DNA of 55,669 bases from an uncultured Blautia sp. (lineage in GTDB: Bacteria; Bacillota; Clostridia; Lachnospirales; Lachnospiraceae): contig CAKRVX010000003.1 of NCBI GenBank assembly GCA_934409175.1, positions 1 to 55,669 on the forward strand. Direction: 5' to 3'. This document shows, one piece after another, positions 7,974 through 16,407 of this stretch (the first letter of the stretch is position 1; the number at the start of each line of letters is the position of its first letter). The position numbers were made by a program, and so were the translations under genes. The notes beneath the pieces were generated by a model, which saw only the letters and a program-made list of their open reading frames with translations, searched no databases and was not told the DNA's origin.

Positions 7974-9377
7974 CTAATATGCATTCTTGTTTATAAAGCC
8001 TTTAAAAAATGTGAGAAATATGATCTTCACATCAAATCCAATGCTCCAGTTTTCAATATAATACAGGTCACATTCTATACGTTTTCTGATGGAGGTATCT
8101 CCACGATATCCATTTACCTGAGCCCATCCTGTCAGTCCCGGACGTACCTGATGCTTCACCATATATCTTGGAATTTCTTCCCGGAATTTTTCCACAAAGA
8201 ATGGTCTTTCCGGCCTGGGTCCCACAAGACTCATGTCACCTTTCAGAATATTAAACAGCTGCGGAAGTTCATCAATGCTTGTATGTCGCATGAATTTACC
8301 GATTCCAGTTACTCTGGGGTCATTTTTCACTGTCCATGCTTTCTTTTCCTCCGATTCCGGCTGTATTTCCATGGAACGGAATTTATACATCCGGAAAGTC
8401 TGGTTATGAAGCCCCACTCTTTCCTGCTTATAGATCAGAGGTCCCGGCGAAGTAAGCTTGATAAGCAGGCACATCAGAAGCATAAGTGGTGATGTAACAA
8501 TAATCCCGCATATGGAACCCATAATGTCCATAGCCCGCTTTACCATTGCATTAAATGTATTATTCAAAGGCACATACCGGATGTTGATAACCGGAAGTCC
8601 CAAAATATCCTCCGTATAAGGTCTTGTCGGAATGATCTTATTATAGTCCGGAATAAACTTCGTGTGTACACCTGACTTTTCACAAAGTGCCACGATTTCT
8701 TCCAGACGATAGTATTCACTCAGCCCAAGTGTAATGGCAATCTCATCCAATCTGTTTTCAGGAAGGATCACATTCAGATTGGCGATTCTGCCAAGTACCT
8801 TAATTCCTTTGTACATGGTTCCTGCCGGAACATTGTCATCCAGTATTCCACGAATGACATATCCCCATTGAGGATTAGCCAACACACGATCTATATATTC
8901 CTCCGCCGCACGACTGTATCCCACGCAGATCAGCTGTCTCTGGTTCATCCCCTTCTCACGCATATCTTTAAGAAGGCCAAAGATCAGCATTCGCACTCCC
9001 CACTGAAGCACGATATTGATCACGTAAAACATAATATAGGTAGAACGGGAATAATCCCCCTCATCTATCATATAAAATGTAAACATTAGAATGAGGAGCC
9101 CCAGCGTGTTGGCTTTTATAATGTTTGCCAAAACCAGCCGGCGTCCCTGCATCCGCATAGGAGTATACAGCGTAAATGCCTGATACAGCAACAGATAAAC
9201 CGGCACAATAAACACCAGCATCAGCATATACTGTCGAAAACTTCTGGTCCTTACAGCAGTTGCTGCCATAGGGCCCACGAAACGTATCAGCCATGCGAGG
9301 AAATAAGATAACACAAGTACAATTCCATCAATAACCATATGGAGACGACTGAAATTCTTTTCATTGTCCTTTAGCAA
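7974..9377 (-). CDS. Polyprenyl-phosphate sugar-1-phosphate transferase (WbaP/WcaJ-type initiating enzyme)
   Basis: This 467-aa polytopic membrane protein starts glycopolymer synthesis by moving a sugar-1-phosphate onto undecaprenyl phosphate. It has about four N-terminal membrane helices, a central CoA-binding-like Rossmann section (LICVGYSRAAEEYIDRV), another membrane helix (about 288-308) and the conserved C-terminal catalytic block: KRAMDI, SPGPLIYKQERVG, KFRSM, TSIDELPQLFNILKGDMS, VGPRPE, and GLTGWAQVNGYRGDT near the end. The start codon is TTG, supported by AGGTGA 7 nt upstream; the next ATG (codon 14) has no ribosome binding site. It is first in the unit with the LCP gene. The sugar (glucose, galactose or GlcNAc type) cannot be decided here. 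Confidence 0.93.
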   Translation of the reverse strand: MLKDNEKNFSRLHMVIDGIVLVLSYFLAWLIRFVGPMAATAVRTRSFRQYMLMLVFIVPVYLLLYQAFTLYTPMRMQGRRLVLANIIKANTLGLLILMFTFYMIDEGDYSRSTYIMFYVINIVLQWGVRMLIFGLLKDMREKGMNQRQLICVGYSRAAEEYIDRVLANPQWGYVIRGILDDNVPAGTMYKGIKVLGRIANLNVILPENRLDEIAITLGLSEYYRLEEIVALCEKSGVHTKFIPDYNKIIPTRPYTEDILGLPVINIRYVPLNNTFNAMVKRAMDIMGSICGIIVTSPLMLLMCLLIKLTSPGPLIYKQERVGLHNQTFRMYKFRSMEIQPESEEKKAWTVKNDPRVTGIGKFMRHTSIDELPQLFNILKGDMSLVGPRPERPFFVEKFREEIPRYMVKHQVRPGLTGWAQVNGYRGDTSIRKRIECDLYYIENWSIGFDVKIIFLTFFKGFINKNAY

Positions 9378-9444
9378 TCTTTTGTCACCTCATTTTTTAC
9401 CATACATGCCGGAAAAAAGCGCAATTTTTTCCTGGCATCCTTAT

Positions 9445-9471
9445 ATTATAATAGTTGGTTTTCAAAAGCAA
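9445..9471 (-). promoter_or_regulatory. Probable promoter of the initiating transferase-LCP unit
   Basis: On the minus strand, -35 TTGCTT (9466-9471) and -10 TATAAT (9445-9450) are separated by a short 15-nt spacer in AT-rich DNA. They lie in the 141-bp gap before the TTG start at 9377. No clear terminator separates it from the upstream GT2 gene, so read-through is also possible. Confidence 0.45.
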
Positions 9472-9518
9472 TAAAATTTTTTCCCGAAATTTATAAAATT
9501 TCTTTGAAATCAGCAGTT

Positions 9519-10475
9519 CTATCCTCTAAGACGTCTGAACATATTTATCCAGAGTTCCAACTGTATTTCCAAATAATGAGGAATGTTCCTAAAATGAAAT
9601 ACAACTTTTCTGTCACGTTTACTGATCTGAAAACCATTTTTAATCCCCGCAATATATTCCCTTCCAAATCCCTTTAATGTAAAAAACAGGATTTTGATTC
9701 CGAATCCCACAATAAGAAAAGGCAGATTCAGAATAATCTGGAAAAGGGGCATATTTTTGTAAAGCAGATAAATATTATTTCTGGATGAATAGCGAATTTT
9801 AAACTGATTATACCTGGAACCACTGGTACCGCTCCCCACATGATAGACCACAGCTTTCGGTGCATACCAGTTTTCGTAACCATTGATTCTGGCTCTGTAA
9901 CCTACATCCATATCCTCCAGATATGCAAAATGCTCTTCATCAAAATACCCGATCTTATCAAAAATCTTTCGTCTGTATATGGCCGCACCTGCACAGGATG
10001 CAAATATCTTCTCCTCTTTCTCATAAGTTCTGATATCTTTTCCTTTTCCTCTGGCATATGCCCAGCCCAGCGCACAGTAATAGTTTCCTGCATCATCCAG
10101 CCTGTCTCTGTCATGAAACTGGATCATTTTTGCAGCACAGGAAAACGCTTTTTTATGGCGTCCCATAGCCGCCATCATTTCTTCGATAAAATTATCTGTA
10201 ACTTCTATATCATTATTTAAAAGCAGAACATAAGGGGAACGGGAAGCTTTGATTCCTTCATTGACTGCTTTGCAGAATCCAAAATTCTCCGGCAGTTCAA
10301 TCAGATGAACCCAGGGATAAGTGGCTGCAACAAAAGCACAGCTTCCGTCTCTGGAGCCATTATCTACCAGAACCACTTCAAAATCTTTTACAGTCTGACA
10401 CTCCAGACCTGAAAGAACTCCATCCAGATATGCCATCCCATTGAAATTGGGAATAATCACTGATACTTCAGGCAT
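9519..10475 (-). CDS. GT2 glycosyltransferase (WsaE/WbbL-like rhamnosyltransferase type)
   Basis: This 318-aa enzyme has a GT-A domain with VSVIIPNFNG at the start, VLVDNGSRDGS, the metal-binding NND region (LLLNNDIEV) and the acceptor-loop motif YLEDMDVGYRARI. This order is typical of WbbL-type rhamnosyltransferases. The last 100 residues contain a hydrophobic, positively charged region that probably associates with the membrane. The start ATG overlaps the last 8 nt of the upstream two-domain glycosyltransferase gene (ATGCCTGA), which indicates translational coupling and suggests that the two enzymes act in sequence. Donor and linkage cannot be assigned. Confidence 0.85.
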   Translation of the reverse strand: MPEVSVIIPNFNGMAYLDGVLSGLECQTVKDFEVVLVDNGSRDGSCAFVAATYPWVHLIELPENFGFCKAVNEGIKASRSPYVLLLNNDIEVTDNFIEEMMAAMGRHKKAFSCAAKMIQFHDRDRLDDAGNYYCALGWAYARGKGKDIRTYEKEEKIFASCAGAAIYRRKIFDKIGYFDEEHFAYLEDMDVGYRARINGYENWYAPKAVVYHVGSGTSGSRYNQFKIRYSSRNNIYLLYKNMPLFQIILNLPFLIVGFGIKILFFTLKGFGREYIAGIKNGFQISKRDRKVVFHFRNIPHYLEIQLELWINMFRRLRG

Positions 10476-12363
10476 GATCTCCTCCTGCTCTTTTCTTATC
10501 TTTTTTATTATTTATTTCCATTCCCGGAAGAGGTTTTAAAGAATAATTCCATTTGGTAAGGGACAGATTTTTATTATAATACGGATCTCCCTTTTTCAGA
10601 ATATCCATCCAATGACAGCGCATGTATTCAATTTCTGTCTGAAAACGGCGTACCTTTTCTTTACTGTCCTCTGCCCCTCTTGTTTTGGATTCCATATGGT
10701 AAAGCTTTGCGTAAGGATCATAAACCACCAGATATCCCTCTTTGCGCACTTTCAGGCAAAGATCCACATCATTAAATGCCACTGCCAGTTCCTGAGTAAA
10801 TCCTCCCGCTTTATCAAAAGCTTCTTTTTTCATCATCATACATGCAGCAGTTACCGCGCTCATATCCTGAATAAGTGACGCCTTATGCAGATATCCTGTA
10901 CGTTCTGACGGCATATCTACAAACATATGTCCTGCAATTCCACCCATTCCGATCACACAACCTGCATGCTGAATGGTATTATCCGGATAAATCAGTTTCA
11001 CCCCTACAGCGCCCACTTCCGGGCGCTGACACACGCCGAGCATTTCATTCATCCACTCCGGTGTAATCACCTTTATATCATTGTTCAGAAACAGCAGATA
11101 TTCTCCCTGTGCATGAGCTGCTCCAAAATTATTAATGGCAGAATAATTAAATTCCTTTTTCCAGCGCAGAAGATGAATTTGAGGATCTTTTGCCAGTTCT
11201 TTATAATACTGGAAAATCTCATCTGTAGTACTGTTATTCTCTACGATAATAATCTCAAAATTCTTATAATCTGTATTTTTTTTCAGGGACTCCAGGCATA
11301 TCTGCAGAGTTTCCTTTTCATCTTTATTAGGAATGATCACAGAAACCAGCGGCTGACCCTGAACCGGATACTGCACACGATAAAAGCCCAGATCCTGTGT
11401 ATGACTCACAATTCCTCTTGTACCTGTTCGTTCCAGATGAGCCTCAATGGCTCTTTTTCCTGCCTCAAAGGCATACATCTTACTTGCAGGATTATCTGCA
11501 GTAGAAGCTTTATGTGTTCTCCAGTGATAAAGAATTTCCGGCACATGCAATACTTCCCTTGCCCTCTCCGTACATCGGAAAATGAAGTCATAATCCTGTG
11601 CCCCATCAAATTCCCGGCGAAAGCCTCCAACCTGTTCCACAACTGTTCTGCGTACAACAAAGAAATGGCAGATATAATTATTGGAACGGAGAAGGTCCAG
11701 ATTAAAATCCGGCTTCAGATGAGGCTGAAAATGTTCATCCAGATCCGTAGTCACTTTATCTTCGTCTGTATAAACAGCATCTGCCTTAGAATGATCCTGC
11801 AGCACATTCACGATCTCGTATAATGCATTAGGTGCCAAAAGATCATCATGATCCAGAAGTCCCAGAAACTCTCCTTTTGCCATGGCAAAAGCTCTGTTTG
11901 TATTTTCGGCAATTCCCAGATTCTCTTTCAGATTACAAAAACGCACTCTGGAATCTCTTGCAGCATAATCTGCCAGTACTCTCTGCATCGCCTCATTATC
12001 CGGGCTTGCATTTGCAATACATAATTCCCAGTTTGAGTAAGTCTGAGAAATAAGACTGTCTATCATCTGCTCAAGAAACTCTATAGGCGTCTGATAAGCC
12101 GGCACCGCCACACTGATCAACGGTGTATAAGCAAACGAATGCGCTCTTTGTTTTTCCAGAGTCTTCTCATCCGGTACATACGCCTCGTACCACGGTCCAT
12201 AAGGTACTTCATCCGGCTCAAAGCGCTCATGAAGCCGAATCCAGAATTCCTTTGGCCCATAATGTTTCAGATAACGAAATCCCTTCTGTATAGTGTAGGG
12301 AGAAAGTTTCTTTAATACTCTGGTCCACTGAATATTCCCCCCTGCTGATTGATGTTCACTCAT
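10468..12363 (-). CDS. Large GT2 protein with two glycosyltransferase domains
   Basis: This 631-aa cytoplasmic enzyme is a polymer-extending glycosyltransferase. After a short N-terminal helical section come two GT-A domains: the first carries ISVAVPAYQTP and the metal site LLDHDD, the second carries VSVIIPNKDEKE and LFLNNDIK. The shared signature AAVTAACMMMKKEAF and the closing MESKTRG region match the two other large glycosyltransferases in this locus. The start at 12363 (MSEHQS) is chosen because GAGG lies 8 nt upstream. A longer frame to 12495 would cross the promoter and lacks a ribosome binding site. The protein ends in -GDHA with its stop overlapping the next gene. It has its own promoter, which shares a -35 element with the divergent carboxypeptidase gene. 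Confidence 0.88.
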   Translation of the reverse strand: MSEHQSAGGNIQWTRVLKKLSPYTIQKGFRYLKHYGPKEFWIRLHERFEPDEVPYGPWYEAYVPDEKTLEKQRAHSFAYTPLISVAVPAYQTPIEFLEQMIDSLISQTYSNWELCIANASPDNEAMQRVLADYAARDSRVRFCNLKENLGIAENTNRAFAMAKGEFLGLLDHDDLLAPNALYEIVNVLQDHSKADAVYTDEDKVTTDLDEHFQPHLKPDFNLDLLRSNNYICHFFVVRRTVVEQVGGFRREFDGAQDYDFIFRCTERAREVLHVPEILYHWRTHKASTADNPASKMYAFEAGKRAIEAHLERTGTRGIVSHTQDLGFYRVQYPVQGQPLVSVIIPNKDEKETLQICLESLKKNTDYKNFEIIIVENNSTTDEIFQYYKELAKDPQIHLLRWKKEFNYSAINNFGAAHAQGEYLLFLNNDIKVITPEWMNEMLGVCQRPEVGAVGVKLIYPDNTIQHAGCVIGMGGIAGHMFVDMPSERTGYLHKASLIQDMSAVTAACMMMKKEAFDKAGGFTQELAVAFNDVDLCLKVRKEGYLVVYDPYAKLYHMESKTRGAEDSKEKVRRFQTEIEYMRCHWMDILKKGDPYYNKNLSLTKWNYSLKPLPGMEINNKKDKKRAGGDHA

Positions 12364-12397
12364 ATTGTAACCTCGATTTTTCATGTAAAGATATTTT

Positions 12398-12426
12398 ATT
12401 TTAACATTGTATGATATTTTTTGCAA
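12398..12426 (-). promoter_or_regulatory. Promoter of the leftward glycosyltransferase unit
   Basis: On the minus strand, -35 TTGCAA (12421-12426), a 17-nt spacer and -10 TAAAAT (12398-12403) lie about 35-40 nt before the start at 12363. The -35 hexamer is self-complementary and is also used by the divergent promoter. Confidence 0.65.
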
Positions 12427-12450
12427 GAAAGCTGTAAAGTATGATATAAT
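12421..12450 (+). promoter_or_regulatory. Promoter of the D,D-carboxypeptidase gene
   Basis: On the plus strand, -35 TTGCAA (12421-12426), an 18-nt spacer and -10 TATAAT (12445-12450) lie about 80 nt before the start at 12533. Confidence 0.65.
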
Positions 12451-12532
12451 ATTATTATTGATGTCCGAAACCTGCAAACACAGAATTTTCGGCATTTACA
12501 TACATGAACCAGAAACAGGAGTTTTATATATT

Positions 12533-13810
12533 ATGAAAAAAAAGAGAAGATTCAGCGCGACACTTCTGGCACTTGGAATCGGCGCTGCTACTTTATTTAC
12601 CCAGATTCCGGTATATGCCACAGAAGAAGCCACAGATACTGCTGCGGAGGCTGTACAGACAGCAGACCCTGCAGTTGTCACTACCAATGGAATCCAGGGA
12701 TGGCCCCAGGCTTCCGATATTTCTTCCACTGCTGCTATTGTGATGGAAGCTTCCACAAACACAGTTCTGTATTCCAAGAATGCAGATCAGGCTTTGTATC
12801 CTGCAAGCGCAGTAAAGATCATGACCTGTCTGATGGCTCTGGAAAATTCCAGTCTGGATGACCAGGTAACAATGACGGCAACCGGTGTCTCTGGTGTTAC
12901 AGACGGCGGAGCCAATATTTCTGCTCAGCTTGATGAGGTCTTTACCATGGAACAATGTCTGTATGCTATCATGGTAGCTTCTGCCAATGATATTGCACTG
13001 CAGGTAGCCGAACATATCAGCGGATCTGTAGACGCTTTCGTTACAGCTATGAACACACGTGCCCAGGAACTGGGCTGCACTAATACTGTATTCACCAATC
13101 CAACCGGACTTCCGGACGAAAATCAGCATACCACTGCACATGACATGGCACTGATCATGGAGGCTGCTATGGCAAATGATACTTTCCGTACTATTGCCAA
13201 AACCACTTCCTATACGATTCCTGCCACCAATGTTTCCGGCGGTGACCGTGTACTGACAAATAACTTCACTATGATCAACAACGCCAGCGATGGATATTAT
13301 GAACCATGCATCGGGGGAAAAGAAGGATACACCGAAGCATCCGGAAGTACACTGGTATGCGAAGCTTCCAAAAATGACATGAAACTGGTATGTGTGGTCT
13401 TAAACGGTGCATCAGGTGTTACAGATGATGAAGCCATCGCACTTTTAAATTATGGATTTGATAATTTTGCACCTCTGACCCTGCCTGATGATGACTTCAA
13501 CCGTCTTTCCGGCGGTACCGTGATCGTTCCTGCAGGAACCGTTGCCGATGCGCTTACTTCTGAAGATAATTCTTCAGATGGACAGATTACCAGACAGTAT
13601 TACTTTGGCGGCACACCTGTGGGAACTGCAATCTTGGAAGATACACAACAGCAATCCGATGACACTGCGGATAATGGGCAGAAAAACCTTGAGGCTGCCA
13701 AACAGTATTCTGCCTCTCATACCACAGCACCTTACTATATTATCAGTGCCATCGGTGCGGCATTCCTGCTGTTCTTCCTGTTTCTTATGATCCGTGTGAT
13801 CAAATCATGA
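12533..13810 (+). CDS. D-alanyl-D-alanine carboxypeptidase (peptidase S11 penicillin-binding protein)
   Basis: This 425-aa secreted, membrane-tethered enzyme trims the terminal D-Ala of peptidoglycan stem peptides. It has a signal peptide (KKKRRFSATLLALGIGAATL, cleavage after VYA), the active-site SxxK motif in YPASAVKIMTC, the SxN motif in SANDIALQVAEH, and a final C-terminal membrane helix with a basic end (about 402-425). The third penicillin-binding motif, normally KTG, reads KEG here (GGKEGYTE). The start at 12533 follows AGGAG by 11 nt and begins the signal peptide; an upstream extension to 12407 runs through the promoter and is rejected. The gene is divergent from, and embedded in, the glycopolymer locus, so its expression may be tied to envelope assembly. 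Confidence 0.93.
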   Translation: MKKKRRFSATLLALGIGAATLFTQIPVYATEEATDTAAEAVQTADPAVVTTNGIQGWPQASDISSTAAIVMEASTNTVLYSKNADQALYPASAVKIMTCLMALENSSLDDQVTMTATGVSGVTDGGANISAQLDEVFTMEQCLYAIMVASANDIALQVAEHISGSVDAFVTAMNTRAQELGCTNTVFTNPTGLPDENQHTTAHDMALIMEAAMANDTFRTIAKTTSYTIPATNVSGGDRVLTNNFTMINNASDGYYEPCIGGKEGYTEASGSTLVCEASKNDMKLVCVVLNGASGVTDDEAIALLNYGFDNFAPLTLPDDDFNRLSGGTVIVPAGTVADALTSEDNSSDGQITRQYYFGGTPVGTAILEDTQQQSDDTADNGQKNLEAAKQYSASHTTAPYYIISAIGAAFLLFFLFLMIRVIKS

Positions 13811-13836
13811 TCCGTTTATAGAAAGGTTTTAAAACA

Positions 13837-13921
13837 TTACAGATTATTTCCTGTAATATCAACAACAGTCCGAAATGTAAGAGAATATTATTTCTTCTTA
13901 CATTCCGGACTGTTGTTTTTT
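13837..13921 (+). terminator. Terminator between the carboxypeptidase and YfhO-like genes
   Basis: Two hairpins lie here: a small TTACAG/CTGTAA one (13837-13857) and a long 22-bp stem with one mismatch (13861-13882 with 13896-13917) followed by TTTTT on the plus strand. The large stem is a strong terminator for the plus gene. On the minus strand the T tract is poor, so it may only partly stop the leftward operon. Confidence 0.85.
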
Positions 13922-13925
13922 ATCA

Positions 13926-16397
13926 TTATTCTGACTGTTGTTTCTTCTTTCTTCTGTAACTGTATCCCACCATTCCCAGATAAAGGATCCAGCAGACAAC
14001 ACTTGCTCCGGCTCCTGCTTTCAGCCCCGGCGCATGAAATGTAATAGTCAGCTGATGTTCTCCCTTTCTTACAGGAAATGCAAGAAATCCCAGATCTCCC
14101 TTCTGAGTTTTGACTTCTTCTCCATCCACAGAAACTGTCCAGCCGTTTTCATAAGGAATCATACACATCACATAACCATCTGTCTGTGCAGATACAGTTC
14201 CTGTGATACAGGAATCTTTCTCCGGTGCATTCAGCACTACAGAAGAATTCTTCTGAGCATCTGAAATATCAGCAAGATCATCCAGTTTTTTTATGTTCCT
14301 GCCATCTTCTACAGCCAGAGAATTCTCAAGAAGTACTTCTCGATTTTCTTTACTGCAGAGCTTCTTCAGGGAAGCCTCAGAGATCGTATTTTCATAGAAT
14401 CTGGCAGTATCTGCCTCCTGTATATTCCGATACAGATAGATTCCATTAAACTGCTGAATCAACTCATACTTACTTCTGTCCAGATCCCCGCTTTTCGAAA
14501 TCAGATATCTGACTCCTGTAAAAGCTGCCAGGAAATTATCTTCAGCATTCGGCCAGAACGCATAACGATTCTGATCCATGTAGTAAAGTTCCGGGTAACA
14601 CACATCCACAAATTCTTTCAGATTTCCGTTCAGAACAGAATTATAAGTGCTGATTCCTCTGTATCCCTGGACCAGCGCATCCATCGTACAAGTGGCTGAA
14701 GCGTAATCTTTCTCGACTCTGTAAAATTGCGGATCTGTCTCTTTCAGATAATTTAACGCATCCTGAATATCCTGTCTGTACAGTTCTGTAAAATACGTCT
14801 GCGGTTTATAAAAAGCTGCTCTGCTTTTTTCCTCCGAATCTTCTGACTGTGACACCGCCACATAAATTTCCATCTGATCTGCAATTTTGTCTGCAGGTGT
14901 GTCTGACTTTTTCAGAACCACACGATCCACATAAGTGATTCCCCCCTCGGACACCACATTAATAAGCAACGCAGCTGTCATAATTCCTGCTGCCATTCTT
15001 CTCACTTTCAGGTTTCCTCTTATACATCCAAGACAAAGAATGCAGAGTACCATCACACTGCCTGTCACCGCCAGAACCAGCGCATTAAATCTGTACTCCT
15101 TAAAAATGCTCTGCTCATATCCTGTCACATAGGCACGTATCATCAGAACAGCTGTAACAGCCAGTGGAATCAGGCTGATTTTTCCTCCTGTCCGGAGATA
15201 ATCCCACGTCCAGGCAAAGATTATCAACATTAAAACCATAAGGATATATGTATAACGATTGGTAGGACCTGTAAATGCATTAAATGCAATACCTCCCAAT
15301 GGCAGAAGCACCAGTATGACCGTCAGCGCAGAAGCTGCATAAACAGCAATCTTTACCCGTTTTTTCTCCTGACTTCTCCATAATACAAAAAGGAACTGTA
15401 CCGCAAACAGAACTGCCAATGTAGAGCAAAACAGCACCGGATCCTCATAATAATTCACCAGGCCCTCATATTTACCATCTCCAAGGGTCTGAAGATTCTC
15501 CAGATTTGTAGAAAACGGACGGATCAGCAGACATTTATAATAAGCAATACTGTAGCGTGAAAAACATGCTTTTATTAATGCTCCTATCCCATCTTCTCCG
15601 GAAGTGATTCTGGAAGAATTCATCAATGTGGCTGCTGTAGGCAAAAATACCACCAGGCTCATGCCGATCCCCAGAATCATCTGACCACAACCACTCAAAA
15701 ATTTCCGCAAACGTTGTTTCCAGTTCAGTTCTTCCTCCATGGCAATTCGAAACAACAGATAAAAACCTGCTGCTATCAGGCTCATATAAGAAAAATACAC
15801 ACTGTAAATACCGCTTAAGAATACTGCCACAGGGAAAAGTCCCTTTCCCTTTTCCCCACGCAGAAATTTTTCCTCAAACAGAAGAATCAGCGGCAGATAG
15901 ATTGTCACCATTCCAAACTGATAATGTTGCCCCCATACCATCAGATATCCGTTCAATCCATAAGCAAAAGCTGCCAGAAATCTGGCCTGTCTGCTGTAAG
16001 TAAATTCTGAAAGAAACAGATAAAATACCCAGCCAGCTACAAGAACCTTCAAAATCTGCAGCCACACAAGATAAAACAGCATGTGTGCCGGTCCCAGAAT
16101 CACACCGATCAGATACAGAAGCATCAAAGACGGGTCAAAGAGACTCAGAGAAAACATATTTGTTCCCATTCCATTGGTAAAATCCCACAGTGAAAAATTT
16201 CCTGCCCTCAGATGATTCACAATGGAAGCATAATGTATGGTGTACTGCTGCCAGGTATCTCCACCCACATCATCAAACACCATCACAGAATCGCCAAACA
16301 GATAACTACGGAAAATAAACAGGCAACTGAAAAACAAAGCTACCAGAAGCAGCAGCCTTGTTTGAGATTCTTTATTTAATTTCATACCCTTTTTCAT
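13926..16397 (-). CDS. YfhO-family polytopic membrane protein (candidate GT-C glycosyltransferase)
   Basis: This 823-aa protein has about a dozen membrane helices in the first 500 residues, a soluble extracellular region (about 500-800) and one final membrane helix followed by a basic tail (RRKKKQQ). The family (B. subtilis YfhO type) is believed to move a sugar from a polyprenyl-phosphate carrier to an extracellular polymer such as teichoic acid. An acidic motif of GT-C type is visible early in the protein (VFDDVGGDTWQQY, about 38-50). The start at 16397 is chosen because AGGAGG lies 6 nt upstream; the earlier ATG at 16403 touches that ribosome binding site. It is the last gene of the large leftward operon. 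The partners expected for such an enzyme, a polyprenyl sugar synthase and a small flippase, are at 27529-29204. Confidence 0.85.
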   Translation of the reverse strand: MKKGMKLNKESQTRLLLLVALFFSCLFIFRSYLFGDSVMVFDDVGGDTWQQYTIHYASIVNHLRAGNFSLWDFTNGMGTNMFSLSLFDPSLMLLYLIGVILGPAHMLFYLVWLQILKVLVAGWVFYLFLSEFTYSRQARFLAAFAYGLNGYLMVWGQHYQFGMVTIYLPLILLFEEKFLRGEKGKGLFPVAVFLSGIYSVYFSYMSLIAAGFYLLFRIAMEEELNWKQRLRKFLSGCGQMILGIGMSLVVFLPTAATLMNSSRITSGEDGIGALIKACFSRYSIAYYKCLLIRPFSTNLENLQTLGDGKYEGLVNYYEDPVLFCSTLAVLFAVQFLFVLWRSQEKKRVKIAVYAASALTVILVLLPLGGIAFNAFTGPTNRYTYILMVLMLIIFAWTWDYLRTGGKISLIPLAVTAVLMIRAYVTGYEQSIFKEYRFNALVLAVTGSVMVLCILCLGCIRGNLKVRRMAAGIMTAALLINVVSEGGITYVDRVVLKKSDTPADKIADQMEIYVAVSQSEDSEEKSRAAFYKPQTYFTELYRQDIQDALNYLKETDPQFYRVEKDYASATCTMDALVQGYRGISTYNSVLNGNLKEFVDVCYPELYYMDQNRYAFWPNAEDNFLAAFTGVRYLISKSGDLDRSKYELIQQFNGIYLYRNIQEADTARFYENTISEASLKKLCSKENREVLLENSLAVEDGRNIKKLDDLADISDAQKNSSVVLNAPEKDSCITGTVSAQTDGYVMCMIPYENGWTVSVDGEEVKTQKGDLGFLAFPVRKGEHQLTITFHAPGLKAGAGASVVCWILYLGMVGYSYRRKKKQQSE

Positions 16398-16407
16398 GCA
16401 CATCCTC

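Noticed and set aside
9487..9504. Terminator between the GT2 gene (9519) and the initiating transferase
   Set aside because: The stem is only A/T-rich and is not followed by a T run on the minus strand.
12364..12495. N-terminal extension of the 631-aa glycosyltransferase
   Set aside because: The extra 44 codons would cross the promoter, have no ribosome binding site and do not match the family.
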